NCBI GenBank assembly: GCA_944382805.1
Contig: CALWNS010000044.1
Span: 1 to 6,906, forward strand
DNA length: 6,906 nt
Direction of reading: 5' to 3'
Origin: an uncultured Gemmiger sp.
GTDB taxonomy: Bacteria; Bacillota; Clostridia; Oscillospirales; Ruminococcaceae
The notes under the pieces were generated by a model. It was not told the origin of the DNA. It worked only from the letters and a program-made list of their open reading frames with translations, and searched no databases. The number at the start of each line of letters is the position of its first letter. Within the stretch, counting starts at the first letter, position 1. Positions 5,537 through 6,906 of this stretch are shown piece after piece. A program made the translations under genes and the position numbers.

Positions 5537-5583
5537 AAAAAACAGAGGGGGCGGAGCCAACAGGCTCCGCCCCCTCTGTTTTT
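5537..5583. terminator. Strong bidirectional intrinsic terminator
   Basis: A perfect 21-bp inverted repeat (5538-5558 with 5563-5583) surrounds a four-base AACA loop. Its core is very GC-rich, flanked by A5 on one side and T5 on the other, so it gives a T-tract in both directions. It ends the MFS gene on the plus strand (stop at 5529) and the lipoprotein gene on the minus strand (stop at 5600). Confidence 0.96.
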
Positions 5584-5599
5584 GCCTTTTGCGGCGTTT

Positions 5600-6295
5600 T
5601 TACGCTTCGCTGCCGGCAAACTCCTGCACCAGGTCGCCGGCGGCAGGCTCTTCGGCCTCCACGCGCTCGTCCAGCGTGTAGGAAATGCCCAGCGCTTCGG
5701 GCAGCGCGTCCACCAGCGCGTTGACGTCCGCCAGCTCGCGGTTGGCCATCACATACAGCACTTTGTCGTCAAGGGCGACCACGCGCTGCACGTCGGCCCC
5801 CACGCAGACCCACTTGGCGGGGTCGATGTTCTCCAGCATCGCTTCGGCAATGGCCGGCGCGTCGGCCGCGTCCTTCAGCCGCAGCAGCACCAGGCTGTAA
5901 GCCTGGCTGCCGGTCAGCGATTCCGAAAGCACGGCCGCGTCCACCAGCACGCCCTGGTCCAGCGTCAGGCCGGCGTTGTAGGTCAGCCAGCTTTCGTCCG
6001 CCAGGTCGATGGCCCGCGTCTGCGGCATCATGATCTCGACCGGGTAAACTTCGTAAATGCTGTCCACCAGGGCGGCCAGGTCGGCGTCCGGTTCGGCTTC
6101 GGTCTGCGGGGCGCTGCCCTCCGGCGTGCCCTCGTTCTCCGGCGGGGTGGCCGGCTGGTTCAAAACATCATCGGGCAGCGGGGTCGCGGTCGGGGCGGGG
6201 GTGGCCTGCGGGGCCTCGGTGCCGCCGCAGCCGGCCAGCAGCGCCAGGGCCAGGGCCAAAGCGGCAGTCGTTTTTACAAGGTTGCGGTGTTTCAT
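5600..6295 (-). CDS. Secreted lipoprotein, DUF4358-like
   Basis: A 231-residue protein with a classic lipoprotein signal: basic MKHRNLVK, a hydrophobic run (10-20) and the lipobox LLAG-Cys23, so it is predicted to be lipid-anchored to the outer face of the membrane. A low-complexity Pro/Thr/Ala/Glu-rich linker (about 26-72) follows, then a globular domain (about 73-207) starting LAALVDSIYEVYPVEIMMPQT. The domain layout and composition resemble DUF4358 lipoproteins common in gut Clostridia, whose function is unknown; this is recognition by pattern and only moderately certain. The C-terminus is acidic. The ATG at 6295 has AAAGGAAA about eight bases upstream. It starts 35 bases after the stop of the formyltetrahydrofolate cyclo-ligase gene, so the two are probably co-transcribed, and no promoter is visible in that gap. 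It ends just before the bidirectional terminator. Confidence 0.82.
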   Translation of the reverse strand: MKHRNLVKTTAALALALALLAGCGGTEAPQATPAPTATPLPDDVLNQPATPPENEGTPEGSAPQTEAEPDADLAALVDSIYEVYPVEIMMPQTRAIDLADESWLTYNAGLTLDQGVLVDAAVLSESLTGSQAYSLVLLRLKDAADAPAIAEAMLENIDPAKWVCVGADVQRVVALDDKVLYVMANRELADVNALVDALPEALGISYTLDERVEAEEPAAGDLVQEFAGSEA

Positions 6296-6330
6296 GTCTG
6301 TTTCCTTTCTGTCGGTCGCTGCGGCGGGGG

Positions 6331-6882
6331 TCAATACCCGCCGGTCAGCCGTTGTTCGGGGGTGAAGCGCGCGTCCCAGGCATCGGCCGGGATGCCCGCC
6401 AGGGTCAGTGCGGCGGGGCACACCAGCAGGCTTCTGCCTTTATATTGTGCCAAAAACCGGTCATAATACCCGCCGCCGCGCCCCAGGCGCACGCCGTTTG
6501 GCCCGGCGGCCAGGCAGGGCACCAGCGCCAGCGCATCGGCGGGGAAGTCCGCGGCGGCCAGTACCTCGCCGCCCGCCGGCTCCCAAATGCCGTAAGCGCC
6601 CGGCGCAAGCTCGTCAAGGCTTTGCAGCCGCACGGCCTGCATCTGCCCGCCGGCGATGCGCGGCACGGCCAGCCGTTTGCCGGCGCGCAGCGCGCCTTCC
6701 AGCACGGGGCGTAGGTCCGGCTCGCTGGGCAGCGGCACAAAGCAGAACACCCACCCGGCCTGCCGCCATTCGGGCCGGTCAAACAGCTCCTGCGCCATAC
6801 GGCGGCCCATGGCGCGCAGCGCGGCGGCGTCCCATTGCCGCCACAGCGCGCGGGCCTGGGCGCGGGCTTCGGCCTTGGTCAT
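6331..6882 (-). CDS. 5-formyltetrahydrofolate cyclo-ligase
   Basis: This cytosolic enzyme uses ATP to convert 5-formyltetrahydrofolate to 5,10-methenyltetrahydrofolate, returning the storage form of folate to one-carbon metabolism. The 183-residue length is normal for the family (also called MTHFS; ygfA/fau in E. coli). The diagnostic C-terminal signature is GVRLGRGGGYYDRFL (130-144), containing the glycine-rich ATP/substrate loop. The N-terminal KAEARAQARALWR helix (3-15) resembles the usual basic nucleotide-binding start, and PSEPDLRPV (52-60) corresponds to the conserved E-P/V-D-T segment near the folate site. The ATG at 6882 follows an excellent GGAGGTGA site about five bases upstream. 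The promoter is outside the window; only 24 bases upstream are present, so an upstream operon partner cannot be judged. Confidence 0.95.
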   Translation of the reverse strand: MTKAEARAQARALWRQWDAAALRAMGRRMAQELFDRPEWRQAGWVFCFVPLPSEPDLRPVLEGALRAGKRLAVPRIAGGQMQAVRLQSLDELAPGAYGIWEPAGGEVLAAADFPADALALVPCLAAGPNGVRLGRGGGYYDRFLAQYKGRSLLVCPAALTLAGIPADAWDARFTPEQRLTGGY

Positions 6883-6906
6883 GCGCTCACCTCCCGGTGG
6901 GCCTAT

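Noticed and set aside
4159..5619. A long minus-strand open frame opposite the MFS gene.
   Set aside because: Gln/His/Ala-rich shadow with no start signals, crossing the strong terminator.
5582..6466. A plus-strand open frame opposite the lipoprotein gene.
   Set aside because: Gly/Arg/His-rich antisense shadow that starts inside the terminator and has no convincing ribosome site.
6883..6906. Possible C-terminal codons of a gene upstream of the formyltetrahydrofolate cyclo-ligase.
   Set aside because: Only 24 bases remain; stops occur in more than one frame and there is too little sequence to identify a gene.

Overview
This GC-rich window (roughly 60% or more G+C by eye) reads like a chromosomal segment of a high-GC Clostridia/Oscillospiraceae-type gut Firmicute (Faecalibacterium/Gemmiger/Subdoligranulum-like). 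The grounds are strong AGGAGG-type ribosome sites, canonical sigma-A promoters, an L-box lysine riboswitch, and low-GC islands that fall only at promoters and terminators. The genus is an inference from style and gene content. No mobile element, CRISPR array, tRNA or rRNA was seen.

Layout. (1) 1-1499, minus strand: a lysine-biosynthesis operon. A near-consensus promoter (1471-1499) drives a leader holding a lysine riboswitch (about 1293-1462), an intrinsic attenuator (1238-1261) and a downstream hairpin. Then come asd (aspartate-semialdehyde dehydrogenase, archaeal/fungal-like type) and the first nine codons of dapA. Lysine should switch off synthesis of its own precursors here. (2) 1519-2607, plus strand: queA, the epoxyqueuosine-forming tRNA-modification enzyme, divergent from asd and closed by its own hairpin. 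(3) 2602-5583: a three-gene cassette. It contains a DUF1349 ConA-like beta-sandwich protein (+), an AraC-family regulator with a cupin-like N-terminus (-), and a 12-TM MFS transporter (+). The DUF1349 and regulator genes converge with one base between their stop codons; the regulator and transporter diverge. (4) 5537-6882: a perfect 21-bp-stem bidirectional terminator, then on the minus strand 5-formyltetrahydrofolate cyclo-ligase followed by a lipoprotein gene resembling DUF4358 proteins.

The most interesting signal is regulatory. The 13-mer TTTTGGGAAAATC occurs in both control regions of the cassette. Upstream of the DUF1349 promoter its core TGGGAAAAT recurs exactly 21 bp later, ending six bases before the -35 box. 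In the regulator/transporter gap a single copy lies over the regulator's own -10 box. This is the geometry expected of an AraC-type activator that also represses itself, and it links the three genes into one small, probably carbohydrate-responsive regulon whose ligand is unknown. No wholly new type of system is evident; the rest is well-understood housekeeping with a clear riboswitch.
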